From Chitinophagaceae bacterium (GTDB lineage Bacteria; Bacteroidota; Bacteroidia; Chitinophagales; Chitinophagaceae), in assembly GCA_947455425.1 (NCBI GenBank), contig CANGOT010000004.1, forward strand, positions 1 to 32,916: a DNA stretch of 32,916 bases. The letters are read 5' to 3'. The position numbers were made by a program, and so were the translations under genes. Of the stretch, positions 1 to 8,168 are shown one piece after another. Below the pieces are notes generated by a model. The model was given only the letters and a program-made list of their open reading frames with translations. It made no database searches and was not told the DNA's origin. The number at the start of each line of letters is the position of its first letter. The stretch's first letter is position 1.

Positions 1-304
1 GGGTTTGGTAAAGAAATTATATTTTGGTCAATTACCATTTAGCAAAACAACCATGGAAAATGTGAGAAAAGTAATGATTCAAGAAAATAATAGCAACTAT
101 ACTTTGGCATATAAAACAGGATTAGGATATAAAGAAAATGGTAAAAAGCTTGCCTGGATTGTTGGTTGGATTGAAGAAAATAAACACCCTTCTTTTTTTG
201 TGTTGAATTTTGAAGGAGAGAAAGATATTGATATGGTAAATGTTAGAAAAACAATTCTTACCAATTGCTTGAAAACACTGGGTTATATGCAAGGAAAGAA
301 ATAA
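1..304 (+). CDS. Class D (OXA-type) beta-lactamase, C-terminal part only
   Basis: The reading frame is open to the left edge of the window, so the TTG at 5 is not a real start; only the last ~100 residues are present. Visible class D features are the loop segment LYFGQLPFS, the KTG active-site triad in AYKTGLGY, the strand WIVGWIEEN and the FFVLNFE strand, in the order seen at the C-terminal end of OXA enzymes and BlaR1 sensor domains. The catalytic STxK serine/lysine and the SxV motif would lie upstream and cannot be checked. The protein would be a periplasmic serine hydrolase acting on beta-lactams, or a related penicillin-recognising domain. murF follows directly downstream, so the two are probably co-transcribed. 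The alternative is the sensor domain of a BlaR-like protein, which would need the missing N-terminus to decide. Confidence 0.85.
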   Translation, partial: GLVKKLYFGQLPFSKTTMENVRKVMIQENNSNYTLAYKTGLGYKENGKKLAWIVGWIEENKHPSFFVLNFEGEKDIDMVNVRKTILTNCLKTLGYMQGKK

Positions 305-343
305 TTGTTGCCACAGATTTTTCAAATTACACAAACGAAAACA

Positions 344-1627
344 ATGAATTCTATTGAAACATTATACAAGCATTTTCTTCCATCAATGTCTGTTTGCACA
401 GACACCAGAAAAATAAAGTCAGGTGATATTTTCTTTGCACTTAAAGGCGACAATTTTAATGGAAATTTATTTGCACTAAAAGCATTGGAACAAGGAGCAA
501 GCCTTGCTGTAATTGATGAAGATGTAAAAAGCAATGATGAAAGATTATTTAAAGTAGAGAATGTATTAGCTAGTTTGCAAGCATTGGCAAAACATCATCG
601 CCAGCAATTTAATATTCCATTTATAGCCATAACCGGCAGTAATGGAAAAACAACTACCAAAGAATTGGTGAGTGCGGTTCTAGCCACTCATTTTAAAACA
701 TATACTACACAAGGCAATCTTAACAATCATATTGGAGTGCCATTAACACTACTTTCTATTAAGCAAGATGCTGCCATGGCCGTAATAGAAATGGGTGCCA
801 ACCATCAAAAAGAAATAGAAAGTTATTGTCAGTATACTTTGCCTACTCATGGTATTATCACCAATTGTGGCAAAGCTCACTTAGAAGGTTTTGGAGGTGT
901 TGAAGGCGTGAAAAAAGGAAAAGGAGAATTATATAAATTCTTAAAGGAAAACGATGGAACTGCCTTTGTTTATTGGGATTTTGATTATTTGAGAAAGATG
1001 AGCAAAGACATTAAAAACCTTGTAAAATATGGCACTAAAGAAGGAGTTGTTACTGGTAATGTAAATGAAAGTAATCCTTTTTTGGTAGTTGAAATAAACG
1101 ATGATTCTTTGAAGACTATTCATACAAATCTAGTGGGCGATTATAATGTATCGAATGTTTTAACTGCAGTTACTATTGGAAAATACTTTAATGTTCCTGA
1201 TGAAAAAATAAAAGAAGCTATTGAACATTATACACCTTCTAACAGCCGCTCTCAATTGATAGAAATAGGTAGAAATAGAATAATTTTGGATGCCTACAAT
1301 GCCAACCCTAGCAGTATGAAAGTTGCCATTGAGAACTTTGCAAAACTTCTATCAAATAACAAAATATTAATGCTTGGAGGAATGATGGAATTGGGTAAAG
1401 AGAGTGTGGAAGAACATCATGCAATTATTGATTTAATTAATCAATTTAATTGGAAAAAAGTTGTTTTAGTGGGTGGGGATTTTGATAAAATTTCGCATCA
1501 TCATTTATATTTCAACAATTCTTCTGAAGCAGCCGAATGGTATACGTTGCAAGCGTTTGAAGATTGTAATATTTTAATTAAGGGTTCCAGAAGTATGAAA
1601 ATGGAGAAAGTGCTAGATGTATCTTAA
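344..1627 (+). CDS. murF: UDP-N-acetylmuramoyl-tripeptide--D-alanyl-D-alanine ligase
   Basis: MurF is the cytoplasmic ATP-dependent ligase that adds D-Ala-D-Ala to UDP-MurNAc-tripeptide, the last soluble step of peptidoglycan precursor synthesis. The 427-residue protein has the N-terminal substrate domain (CTDTRKIKSGDIFFALKG), the Mur ligase P-loop GSNGKTT (98-104), MGANHQKEI (~150-157) and the C-terminal DAYNANPSSM (~316-325). The ORF track begins at a TTG at 305, touching the preceding stop codon. The ATG at 344 is chosen because the family similarity starts right after it and the 13 extra residues look like leader. It sits 39 nt behind the beta-lactamase fragment and 27 nt before the aminotransferase, suggesting one operon. 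Confidence 0.96.
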   Translation: MNSIETLYKHFLPSMSVCTDTRKIKSGDIFFALKGDNFNGNLFALKALEQGASLAVIDEDVKSNDERLFKVENVLASLQALAKHHRQQFNIPFIAITGSNGKTTTKELVSAVLATHFKTYTTQGNLNNHIGVPLTLLSIKQDAAMAVIEMGANHQKEIESYCQYTLPTHGIITNCGKAHLEGFGGVEGVKKGKGELYKFLKENDGTAFVYWDFDYLRKMSKDIKNLVKYGTKEGVVTGNVNESNPFLVVEINDDSLKTIHTNLVGDYNVSNVLTAVTIGKYFNVPDEKIKEAIEHYTPSNSRSQLIEIGRNRIILDAYNANPSSMKVAIENFAKLLSNNKILMLGGMMELGKESVEEHHAIIDLINQFNWKKVVLVGGDFDKISHHHLYFNNSSEAAEWYTLQAFEDCNILIKGSRSMKMEKVLDVS

Positions 1628-1654
1628 CCCGCACAAAAACTTATCATTTCTGTT

Positions 1655-2848
1655 ATGAATCTTCGTCAGCTTTTTTTACAACATATTGCTCAAACATCTC
1701 CTGCACCCATTGGTTTAGAAATGGTAAAAGCCGCTGGCATTTATATCTATGATGTAAATGGCAAAAAATATATTGATGGTATTTCTGGTTTCAGTGTTGC
1801 AAATATTGGTCATAGTCATCCCAAAGTTATAGAAGCTGTGCAACAGCAAGCAGCACAGTATATGCACTTAATTGTTTATGGAGAATTTATTGAGCAACCA
1901 CAAGTTGCTTATGCAAAATTATTAACCGAAAAACTTCCCTCAACACTCAACTGTGTTTATTTTACCAACAGTGGAGCCGAAGCGGTTGAAGGTGCAATGA
2001 AATTAGCTAAACGAATTACTAACAGAAGTAAAATAATTTGCTTTAATAAATCGTATCATGGCAGCACACAGGGAGCTTTAAGTTTAATGGGTGATGAATA
2101 TTGGCGAAATTCATTTCGTCCTTTATTACCCGATATACATCATGTTGATTATAACTCTCAAGATGCAATTGATGCCATTGATAATACTACTGCTTGTGTT
2201 ATTCTTGAACCAGTTCAAGCAGAAGCAGGAGTTGTAAAACCAACAATAAAATGGTTGCAAGCTATTAGAGAACAATGCAACAAGCATTGTGTGTTGATGA
2301 TATTTGATGAAATACAAACAGGTTTTGGAAGAACCGGAAGCCTTTGGGCTTTTGAACAATCTAATGTAGTGCCTGATATTCTATTATTAGGCAAAGCCCT
2401 TGGTGGCGGAATGCCTTTGGGTGCATTTATAGCAGATAAAAGATTGATGGATACATTAAGCTACAATCCAGTATTGGGGCATATTACAACTTTTGGGGGG
2501 CATCCTGTAAGTTGTGCAGCGGGAAAAGCTGCATTGGAAATTTTGATGGAAAACAATTGGATTAATGAAGTAGAAATTAAAGAAAAAATATTAGTAAATA
2601 AACTTCATCATCCACAAATAAAAAATGTAAACATTGCTGGATTATGGGCTGCTATTGAGTTGCAAGATTTTGAAACAACACAACAAGTAGCACATCAATG
2701 TGTAGTTAATGGATTAATTACAGATTGGTTTTTATTTGCTACTAACTGCATTAGAATTGCTCCACCTCTTTGCACAACAGAAGAACAGTTAAAAGCAATT
2801 TGTGATATTGTAATAAAGAGTATTAATGAAGTTTATTCAAAATATTAA
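1655..2848 (+). CDS. Class III PLP-dependent aminotransferase (acetylornithine/ornithine aminotransferase-like)
   Basis: A fold-type I, class III aminotransferase of normal length (397 aa). It shows the N-terminal YIDGISGFSVANIGHSHP, the phosphate-binding SGAEAVEGAMKLAKR (106-120), the cofactor-binding Asp in FDEIQTGFGRTG (D218) and the Schiff-base lysine K247 in LLLGKALGGGMPLG, followed by TTFGGHPVSCAAG. The substrate cannot be assigned from sequence; omega-amino donors such as N-acetylornithine, ornithine or lysine are typical of the class. No arginine or lysine biosynthesis genes are visible nearby, so it is not named argD. It follows murF by 27 nt. The gene ends in a convergent arrangement with the DUF3050 gene. 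Confidence 0.9.
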   Translation: MNLRQLFLQHIAQTSPAPIGLEMVKAAGIYIYDVNGKKYIDGISGFSVANIGHSHPKVIEAVQQQAAQYMHLIVYGEFIEQPQVAYAKLLTEKLPSTLNCVYFTNSGAEAVEGAMKLAKRITNRSKIICFNKSYHGSTQGALSLMGDEYWRNSFRPLLPDIHHVDYNSQDAIDAIDNTTACVILEPVQAEAGVVKPTIKWLQAIREQCNKHCVLMIFDEIQTGFGRTGSLWAFEQSNVVPDILLLGKALGGGMPLGAFIADKRLMDTLSYNPVLGHITTFGGHPVSCAAGKAALEILMENNWINEVEIKEKILVNKLHHPQIKNVNIAGLWAAIELQDFETTQQVAHQCVVNGLITDWFLFATNCIRIAPPLCTTEEQLKAICDIVIKSINEVYSKY

Positions 2849-2871
2849 ATAAGAACAACAATTAATGTTTT

Positions 2872-2904
2872 GATACCAATACTTCAAATGGTTAGGTTGG
2901 TGTC
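2872..2904. terminator. Possible hairpin between convergent genes
   Basis: GATACCAA and TTGGTGTC form an 8-bp stem with one G-U pair around a 17-nt loop, followed by a weak TTTAAT. It lies between the convergent aminotransferase and DUF3050 genes, where a terminator would be expected. The loop is long and the T-tract is poor. Confidence 0.3.
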
Positions 2905-2913
2905 TTTAATCTA

Positions 2914-3714
2914 TTATTTATGGATAGGAGCGTTAACTGTTTTTTCTAAAATCAATCGATTAATTTCATCCCATAGTTTTATTCTATGTTCTATTGCTTC
3001 AATTGACGCAAGTGTTGCCATTTCCCATTTCTTTACATCATTGCCACATAAATCATTTACCATTTCCATAGCTAAGTGGCTATGATGGTCTCCATCAACT
3101 TCAATGTGACGTTCTAAATAATATTTGAAAGTGCTTATCTTATTTGCGTTGGAAACACTTAATTGTTTTACCAAACCAATAAACATATCTGGTATTAAAT
3201 CTTCTCTGCCAAAAGTAAATACAGCAGCTTGAACATAGTCTGGTTGATGTTCAATAACATCAAAAGTAAATCCCAAAAAATCTTGGATAAATGTGGCTAG
3301 GTTTGTTTTCTTTATTGCGTCTTTTATACCAATTCCATTTTGTATAAAAGCTAATAGTTGATGGATGGAAGTGGTATCGCTTCCTAATTGTTCCATAGCA
3401 TTAATATACAACTCGAAGTGACTAATTCTATTTCCAAATTCATCAACATCACTCTCTTCTCCCAAAACAATTTCGTTAATTAAATATCTTGTATTAGCTG
3501 TACCTACGGGCATCCAAGGGGTTGTTGTGCAAGTGAGTTTTTTTTGAAGAGATTTTAACAAACTCATAAAATCCCAAACAGCAAATATGTGATATTGTGT
3601 AAAAATCTGAAGCTGTTGAATAGTGTGAACGTTTTTATATAGTGGATGATGCAGCAGATTGGGTCTTACCAATTCAAGTCTCTCTTTTAACTTTAAAATG
3701 TTTTCTGATGACAT
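2914..3714 (-). CDS. DUF3050 family protein, heme-oxygenase-like fold
   Basis: A 266-residue soluble, mostly helical protein recognised as DUF3050, a family in the heme-oxygenase-like superfamily with no known enzyme activity that I am aware of. The sequence has clustered acidic and histidine residues in the pattern used by heme-oxygenase-like metal enzymes: E81, E86 and H99 (EIVLGEESD ... ISHFELY), E171/D172 (GREDLIPDMF) and E201, H203, D207, H210, H211 (ERHIEVDGDHHSHLAMEM). No signal peptide or membrane segment is visible. It lies downstream of the AIM24-family gene on the same strand, with a candidate terminator between them, so co-transcription is uncertain. The family assignment is firm; metal binding is inference. 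Confidence 0.88.
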   Translation of the reverse strand: MSSENILKLKERLELVRPNLLHHPLYKNVHTIQQLQIFTQYHIFAVWDFMSLLKSLQKKLTCTTTPWMPVGTANTRYLINEIVLGEESDVDEFGNRISHFELYINAMEQLGSDTTSIHQLLAFIQNGIGIKDAIKKTNLATFIQDFLGFTFDVIEHQPDYVQAAVFTFGREDLIPDMFIGLVKQLSVSNANKISTFKYYLERHIEVDGDHHSHLAMEMVNDLCGNDVKKWEMATLASIEAIEHRIKLWDEINRLILEKTVNAPIHK

Positions 3715-3734
3715 AAAATTATTAAATTATTGGG

Positions 3735-3770
3735 CAAAAATAAAGAGCAGTATCATAGATACCACTCTTT
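3735..3770 (-). terminator. Rho-independent terminator behind the AIM24-family gene
   Basis: On the minus strand AAAGAG and CTCTTT form the outer stem and GTATC/GATAC the inner stem (TG/TG internal loop, loop TAT), followed by ATTTTTG. It lies 29 nt after the stop of the AIM24-family gene. The T-tract overlaps a perfect TAnnTTTG (TATTTTTG, 3742-3735) 20 nt before the DUF3050 start, so that box may serve as the next gene's promoter, although no TTTG was found at -33. Confidence 0.6.
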
Positions 3771-3798
3771 ACTTAATTAACTTCCTTCTTCGATAATA

Positions 3799-4593
3799 CT
3801 ACCATCCATCACCATCAAGCATATTACCTAATCCTCCTAAAACGCTGCCCTCTTCTCTCTTCTTATAAGTGCCATAAGCTAAGATTCTTCCAGCTAATCT
3901 ACTTATAGGCAAACTTTGAATCCATACTTTCCCGGGCCCGCGAAGGGTTGCAAAAAATAAACCCTCACCACCAAAAATAGTATTCTTAATACCCCCCACA
4001 AATTGTATATCATAATCAACGGTTGAAGTAAACCCAACAATACAACCAGTATCAATTTTAATTAACTCACCTGCTTGCAAAGTTTTCTCTTGTACATATC
4101 CACTTGCATGCATAAAAGCCATGCCGTCTCCCTCAAGTTTTTCCATAATAAAACCTTCCCCACCAAATAATCCAGTACCTAATTTTCTTTGAAATTCAAT
4201 ACCAATAGCGACTCCTTTTGCAGCACATAAAAAAGTATCTTTTTGACAAATAACTCTATTGCCAAGTTGTTGTAAATCCAATGGAATAATTTTACCTGGA
4301 TAAGGTGAAGCAAAACTTACGTGCTTTTTGCCAACAGATGTATTTGTAAACGCTGTCATAAATAGATTTTCGCCCACCAACATTCTTTTGCCTGCATTAA
4401 ATAACTTTCCAAGAATACTATTATCCTGTTGCTGACTTCCATCTCCAAATATGGTTTCCATTGCAATACCATCGTCCATCATCATAAAAGCACCAGGCTC
4501 TGCCACTGCTGTTTCATTAGGGTCTAGTTCTATTTCAACATACTGCATTTCTTCTCCAAAAATTCTGTAATCAATTTCGTGATTATTACGCAT
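3799..4593 (-). CDS. AIM24 / TIGR00266 family protein
   Basis: A 264-residue protein of the AIM24 (TIGR00266) family, built from a glycine-rich beta fold. Typical segments are the N-terminal VEIELDPNETAVAEPGAFMMM, KRMLVGENLFMTAFTN, the central FFGGEG-like repeats (GTGLFGGEGFIMEKLEGDG, IFGGEGLFFATLRGPG) and the terminal VWIQSLPISRLA. Bacterial members have no established biochemical role; the yeast namesake is mitochondrial. No signal peptide is present, so the protein is probably cytoplasmic. The ATG at 4593 gives the family's usual start. The gene is divergent from rpoN with a 232-nt spacer. Confidence 0.88.
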   Translation of the reverse strand: MRNNHEIDYRIFGEEMQYVEIELDPNETAVAEPGAFMMMDDGIAMETIFGDGSQQQDNSILGKLFNAGKRMLVGENLFMTAFTNTSVGKKHVSFASPYPGKIIPLDLQQLGNRVICQKDTFLCAAKGVAIGIEFQRKLGTGLFGGEGFIMEKLEGDGMAFMHASGYVQEKTLQAGELIKIDTGCIVGFTSTVDYDIQFVGGIKNTIFGGEGLFFATLRGPGKVWIQSLPISRLAGRILAYGTYKKREEGSVLGGLGNMLDGDGW

Positions 4594-4825
4594 AATTCAA
4601 ATTTTTAATTTTAATGCACAATGATAAAAAAATAATTTTAACACGCTATCGTAAATTTATTTAACTGCATTTAATGGCTTATAAAGGGTAAATAACTAAG
4701 GATGATTCACCTTTTTTATAATAAAAAATAGTTAGATAGTTTAAAGGAAAAGAATCGAAATAAAAATTATTTCTTTATTAGTCTTTTTGTTTTTTTGTGG
4801 AGCTAAATTAAAGGCAAGAACTATT

Positions 4826-6316
4826 ATGGCATTAAGTCAATCGTTACAACAATCACTGCAACAACGTATGTCTCCACAACAAATTCAGCTAATGAAACTG
4901 TTGCAAGTGCCTACTGCTAATTTAGAAGAAAGAATAAAAGAGGAACTTGAGGAAAATCCCGCATTAGAGTTGAGTGATGAGAATGATTCTGATGATTTAA
5001 GCCTGGATGTTAAAGACGAATTTGAAACACCAGAAGATGAATTTGAAGAGCTTGATGGTAGTGAAGATGAATATGAAAATATTGATGTGAGTGAATACGT
5101 AAGCGATAGTGATGATGATATTGCTGAATACAAAATGCGTGACGATAACTACCCTGAAATAGATGACAAAAAAGTTATTCCTATTAAAAATGAAACAACT
5201 TTTTTTGATTTATTGGCTTCTCAGTTAAATATGCTGGACGTTAATGAACAACAGTACAAAATTGCCGAGCAAATTGTAGGTAGCCTTGATGATGATGGCT
5301 ATTTGCGTAGAGAAACTACAAGTATTGTAGATGATCTGGCATTCAGACAAAATATTATTACAACAGAAGAAGAAGTTGAGGATATTATAAAATTAATTCA
5401 GCAATTTGAGCCAACCGGAATTGCTGCAAGAAATTTGCAAGAGTGCTTATTGCTACAATTAAATAAAAAGCAAGATGAAGGAAATGATGTTACGCTTGCA
5501 TTAAAAGTGATAACCAAGCATTTTGATGACTTTATTAAAAAGCATTACCTTAAAATGCAACAATATTTAGGTTTAAATGATGATGAAATAAAACAAGTTA
5601 TTAATCAAATTATTAAACTAAATCCTAAACCGGGTGGTGAAGCAGGAGAAAGTAATCAAAAAGAAACCTATGTGATTCCCGACTTTTTTATTGTAAATAA
5701 TAATGGAGATTTAGAGCTAACACTTAACAGTCGTAATGCCCCAGAACTTAGAATTAGTGAGGATTATAAAGACTTAATGAGAGAATATGACAGGGGTAGT
5801 AAGAATGATAAAAGACAAAAAGAAGCGGTACAGTTTATTAAACAAAAAATTGATGGGGCAAAATGGTTTATTGATATGATAAAGCAAAGACAAGAAACGC
5901 TTACTCATACAATGGCTGCAATTATGAACCATCAACGTAATTTCTTTTTAACAGGCGACGATACAGAAATGAAGCCAATGATTTTAAAAGATATTGCAGA
6001 AAAAACCGACTTAGATATCAGCACAGTTAGCCGTGTTGCCAATAGCAAGTTTGTACAAACAGAATTTGGTACATATCGATTAAAATTCTTTTTCAGTGAA
6101 AGCTTAACTACTGACAGTGGTGAAGAGGTTAGCACGACTGAAGTTAAAAAAATTCTCAGCGATTTAATTGCAGCAGAAGATAAACGTAAACCTCTTGCAG
6201 ACGAGGATCTTACTGAACTACTAAATGAAAAGGGTTACAATATTGCGAGAAGAACCGTAGCAAAATATCGAGAATTATTAAACCTTCCTATAGCAAGACT
6301 AAGAAGAGAATTATAA
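4826..6316 (+). CDS. rpoN: RNA polymerase sigma-54 factor
   Basis: Sigma-54 binds core RNA polymerase and directs it to -24/-12 promoters that need an AAA+ enhancer-binding activator. All three regions are present in 496 residues: region I rich in Gln and Leu (ALSQSLQQSLQQRMSPQQIQ), a long acidic region II (~50-125), the core-binding domain, and the C-terminal DNA-binding domain with a perfect RpoN box ARRTVAKYRE (474-483). The ORF track starts at 4787; the ATG at 4826 is chosen because the conserved region I begins there and the 13 upstream residues (MFFCGAKLKARTI) are unlike the family. It converges on hemD with a single base between the stop codons. Confidence 0.97.
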   Translation: MALSQSLQQSLQQRMSPQQIQLMKLLQVPTANLEERIKEELEENPALELSDENDSDDLSLDVKDEFETPEDEFEELDGSEDEYENIDVSEYVSDSDDDIAEYKMRDDNYPEIDDKKVIPIKNETTFFDLLASQLNMLDVNEQQYKIAEQIVGSLDDDGYLRRETTSIVDDLAFRQNIITTEEEVEDIIKLIQQFEPTGIAARNLQECLLLQLNKKQDEGNDVTLALKVITKHFDDFIKKHYLKMQQYLGLNDDEIKQVINQIIKLNPKPGGEAGESNQKETYVIPDFFIVNNNGDLELTLNSRNAPELRISEDYKDLMREYDRGSKNDKRQKEAVQFIKQKIDGAKWFIDMIKQRQETLTHTMAAIMNHQRNFFLTGDDTEMKPMILKDIAEKTDLDISTVSRVANSKFVQTEFGTYRLKFFFSESLTTDSGEEVSTTEVKKILSDLIAAEDKRKPLADEDLTELLNEKGYNIARRTVAKYRELLNLPIARLRREL

Positions 6317-6317
6317 T

Positions 6318-7130
6318 TTACAAACTGTTTTTTGCTTCATTCAAATACTTATCTAAAGCTGTAATCATACTAGGAGTTTGTGGTGCAGGAGCTTTTATTT
6401 GTAGCTGCAATCCAGCTTCTTCAATTGCTTTAGCTGTATTGCTTCCAAAACTGCCAACGAAAGTTCCATTTTGTTTAAATGTAGGAAAATTATCAAATAA
6501 GCTTTTAACTCCGCTTGGTGTAAAGAGGCAGATAATATCGAAATTTTTTATTGCAATAACTTCTTTTATATTACTACTTACAGTGCGATACATATAACCC
6601 AAAGAGTAACCACATTTATTAACTTTAAGCCAGTTAATTATTTCATTATCTTGTTGGTTTTCGCTACACACATACAAGAACTTTTCATTCTCTTTATGCT
6701 TACTAATTACATCAAACATTCCTTTGTTGCTACCATCAGCACCATAAAAAACTTTTCGTTTTCTATATAAAATAAATTTCTGTAAATAAAGTGCAACCGA
6801 TTCAGTAATGCAGAAATATTTTGTTTCCTGATTAATATTCATCTTCATTTCTTCGGCTAATCTAAAGTAATGATCGATGGCATTTTTACTGGTAAAAATA
6901 ACTCCTGTGTGTGAAACAACATCAACTTTTTGCTTGCGAAATTCTTTAAAGTTAATAGGGTCTAATTGTATAAAAGGCACAAAAGTTAATTCGACTCCGT
7001 GTTTTCTTTCCAACTCGAAATAAGGAGATTTTTCATTTTCTGGTTTTGGTTGAGAAATGAGAATCTTTTTTATTTGTTTAACTGGTGTATTAGTAATTGG
7101 TGCTTTTACTTTCGTTCCGCTTTTTGCCAT
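6318..7130 (-). CDS. hemD: Uroporphyrinogen-III synthase
   Basis: HemD cyclises hydroxymethylbilane to uroporphyrinogen III with inversion of ring D, the branch point for haem, sirohaem and cobalamin. The 270-residue protein has the two-lobed HemD pattern: VKQIKKILISQPKPEN at the first lobe, VIFTSKNAIDHYF (~78-90), and the second-lobe segments IICLFTPSGVKSLF and VGSFGSNTAKAIEEAG. HemD diverges strongly between phyla, so the call rests on the VIFTSKNA, FTPSGV and SNTAKA motifs together. It is the last gene of a minus-strand run, 23 nt behind the DUF4271 gene, a pairing I recall as common in Bacteroidota. A lysine-rich N-terminal extension of about 20 residues precedes the domain. Confidence 0.88.
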   Translation of the reverse strand: MAKSGTKVKAPITNTPVKQIKKILISQPKPENEKSPYFELERKHGVELTFVPFIQLDPINFKEFRKQKVDVVSHTGVIFTSKNAIDHYFRLAEEMKMNINQETKYFCITESVALYLQKFILYRKRKVFYGADGSNKGMFDVISKHKENEKFLYVCSENQQDNEIINWLKVNKCGYSLGYMYRTVSSNIKEVIAIKNFDIICLFTPSGVKSLFDNFPTFKQNGTFVGSFGSNTAKAIEEAGLQLQIKAPAPQTPSMITALDKYLNEAKNSL

Positions 7131-7153
7131 TTGCTTTCTTATTCATTTAAAAT

Positions 7154-8116
7154 TCAAATACCATTACTAACATAATCATTTAAGGACTTATAAATTATGA
7201 GCAATGGCAAAATTTCAACACTGCAAAAGTATAGGAAAAAATGGAAGGCATTTATTTTTAATCTACCACTTAAATTTTTATAGGTGTTAAAAAACCTAAA
7301 TAAAAATAAAAAACAGATTAGCATTACTGATATAGTGTAAGATAAATGTTTCAATTCACTTGTTGAATATGCTAGTAAAAAACAAAACGGTATTAAAGTA
7401 ACACCAATTATTTTGTTAATAATGAATACTATAAAACTATAAGATTCTGCAATTTCTTTTTTATTAAATACCCAACCCATAAACTGCGTAAATAACATTT
7501 TACATAAGTATATACCTGTTAAAACAATTAATGCAGATAAAAATATTTTCCAGAATGAAATATGTGAATGTATGAATCTATCAGAAATGAGTGTTACGAA
7601 GGTTGCAGCAGAGATTACAAACAAAATGTTTAATAACAATGAAGCTATATTTTCTTGTGTTAATTGTTCCTTTGTTTGTCTTTGTCTAAAATTTGTTTGA
7701 AAAAAAATATCAAATACATTTCTAAAATACCTTGGAAACATCACTTGAGTTAGTGCTAATAAAAAAACCAATCCTATTAATAAATAAAACAAAAAGTCTT
7801 TTGCATTTGACTCTTTGAAGGAGGTAACCATGTACTCTGGTTTATTGCTATTCACCAAAGGAAACTCTAATAAAAAATTATATACGGTTGTGTCTTTGTT
7901 TATTTTTCCAATGCTATCCTTTTTAACAGAAAGAAGAGAATCTGTTTTATGTTTTATTTGTATTGTATCTGTTGAATCTACAATAAAATTCAGTGTGTCT
8001 TTTACAATTGGTTTTGTAACCTTATTTATTTTATTTATTTCTTTTTTCAATGAATCGGTTTGAGAAAAACCCATTGCATAAAATATCAATAAAAAAAATA
8101 AAAGAAAAAATTTCAT
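7154..8116 (-). CDS. DUF4271 integral membrane protein
   Basis: A 320-residue protein that starts with a signal-peptide-like stretch (KFFLLFFLLIFYAMGFSQ), continues with a Lys/Asp/Ser-rich extracytoplasmic region of ~85 residues, and then has about six hydrophobic segments (roughly 108-125, 160-178, 190-210, 228-250, 258-275, 290-312). This arrangement and the FPRYFRN / FMGWVFNKKEIAESYSFIVFIINKI segments match DUF4271, a Bacteroidota family without a defined function. It lies 52 nt behind an Omp85-like gene and 23 nt before hemD, so it is probably part of the same transcript. A role in haem synthesis or envelope work is possible only by association. Confidence 0.82.
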   Translation of the reverse strand: MKFFLLFFLLIFYAMGFSQTDSLKKEINKINKVTKPIVKDTLNFIVDSTDTIQIKHKTDSLLSVKKDSIGKINKDTTVYNFLLEFPLVNSNKPEYMVTSFKESNAKDFLFYLLIGLVFLLALTQVMFPRYFRNVFDIFFQTNFRQRQTKEQLTQENIASLLLNILFVISAATFVTLISDRFIHSHISFWKIFLSALIVLTGIYLCKMLFTQFMGWVFNKKEIAESYSFIVFIINKIIGVTLIPFCFLLAYSTSELKHLSYTISVMLICFLFLFRFFNTYKNLSGRLKINAFHFFLYFCSVEILPLLIIYKSLNDYVSNGI

Positions 8117-8168
8117 TCAATTAAGCCTTGAGGATGCAAATAAACAAACAAATTAACTCTAATAAAAC

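Noticed and set aside
305-343. TTG start of murF given by the ORF track
   Set aside because: It only touches the previous stop codon; family similarity starts at the ATG at 344.
2870-3085. 71-aa ORF opposite the DUF3050 gene
   Set aside because: It is antisense to a well-supported gene and has only low-complexity hydrophobic sequence.
4787-4825. Upstream start of rpoN
   Set aside because: The 13 extra residues do not fit region I of sigma-54; ATG at 4826 does.
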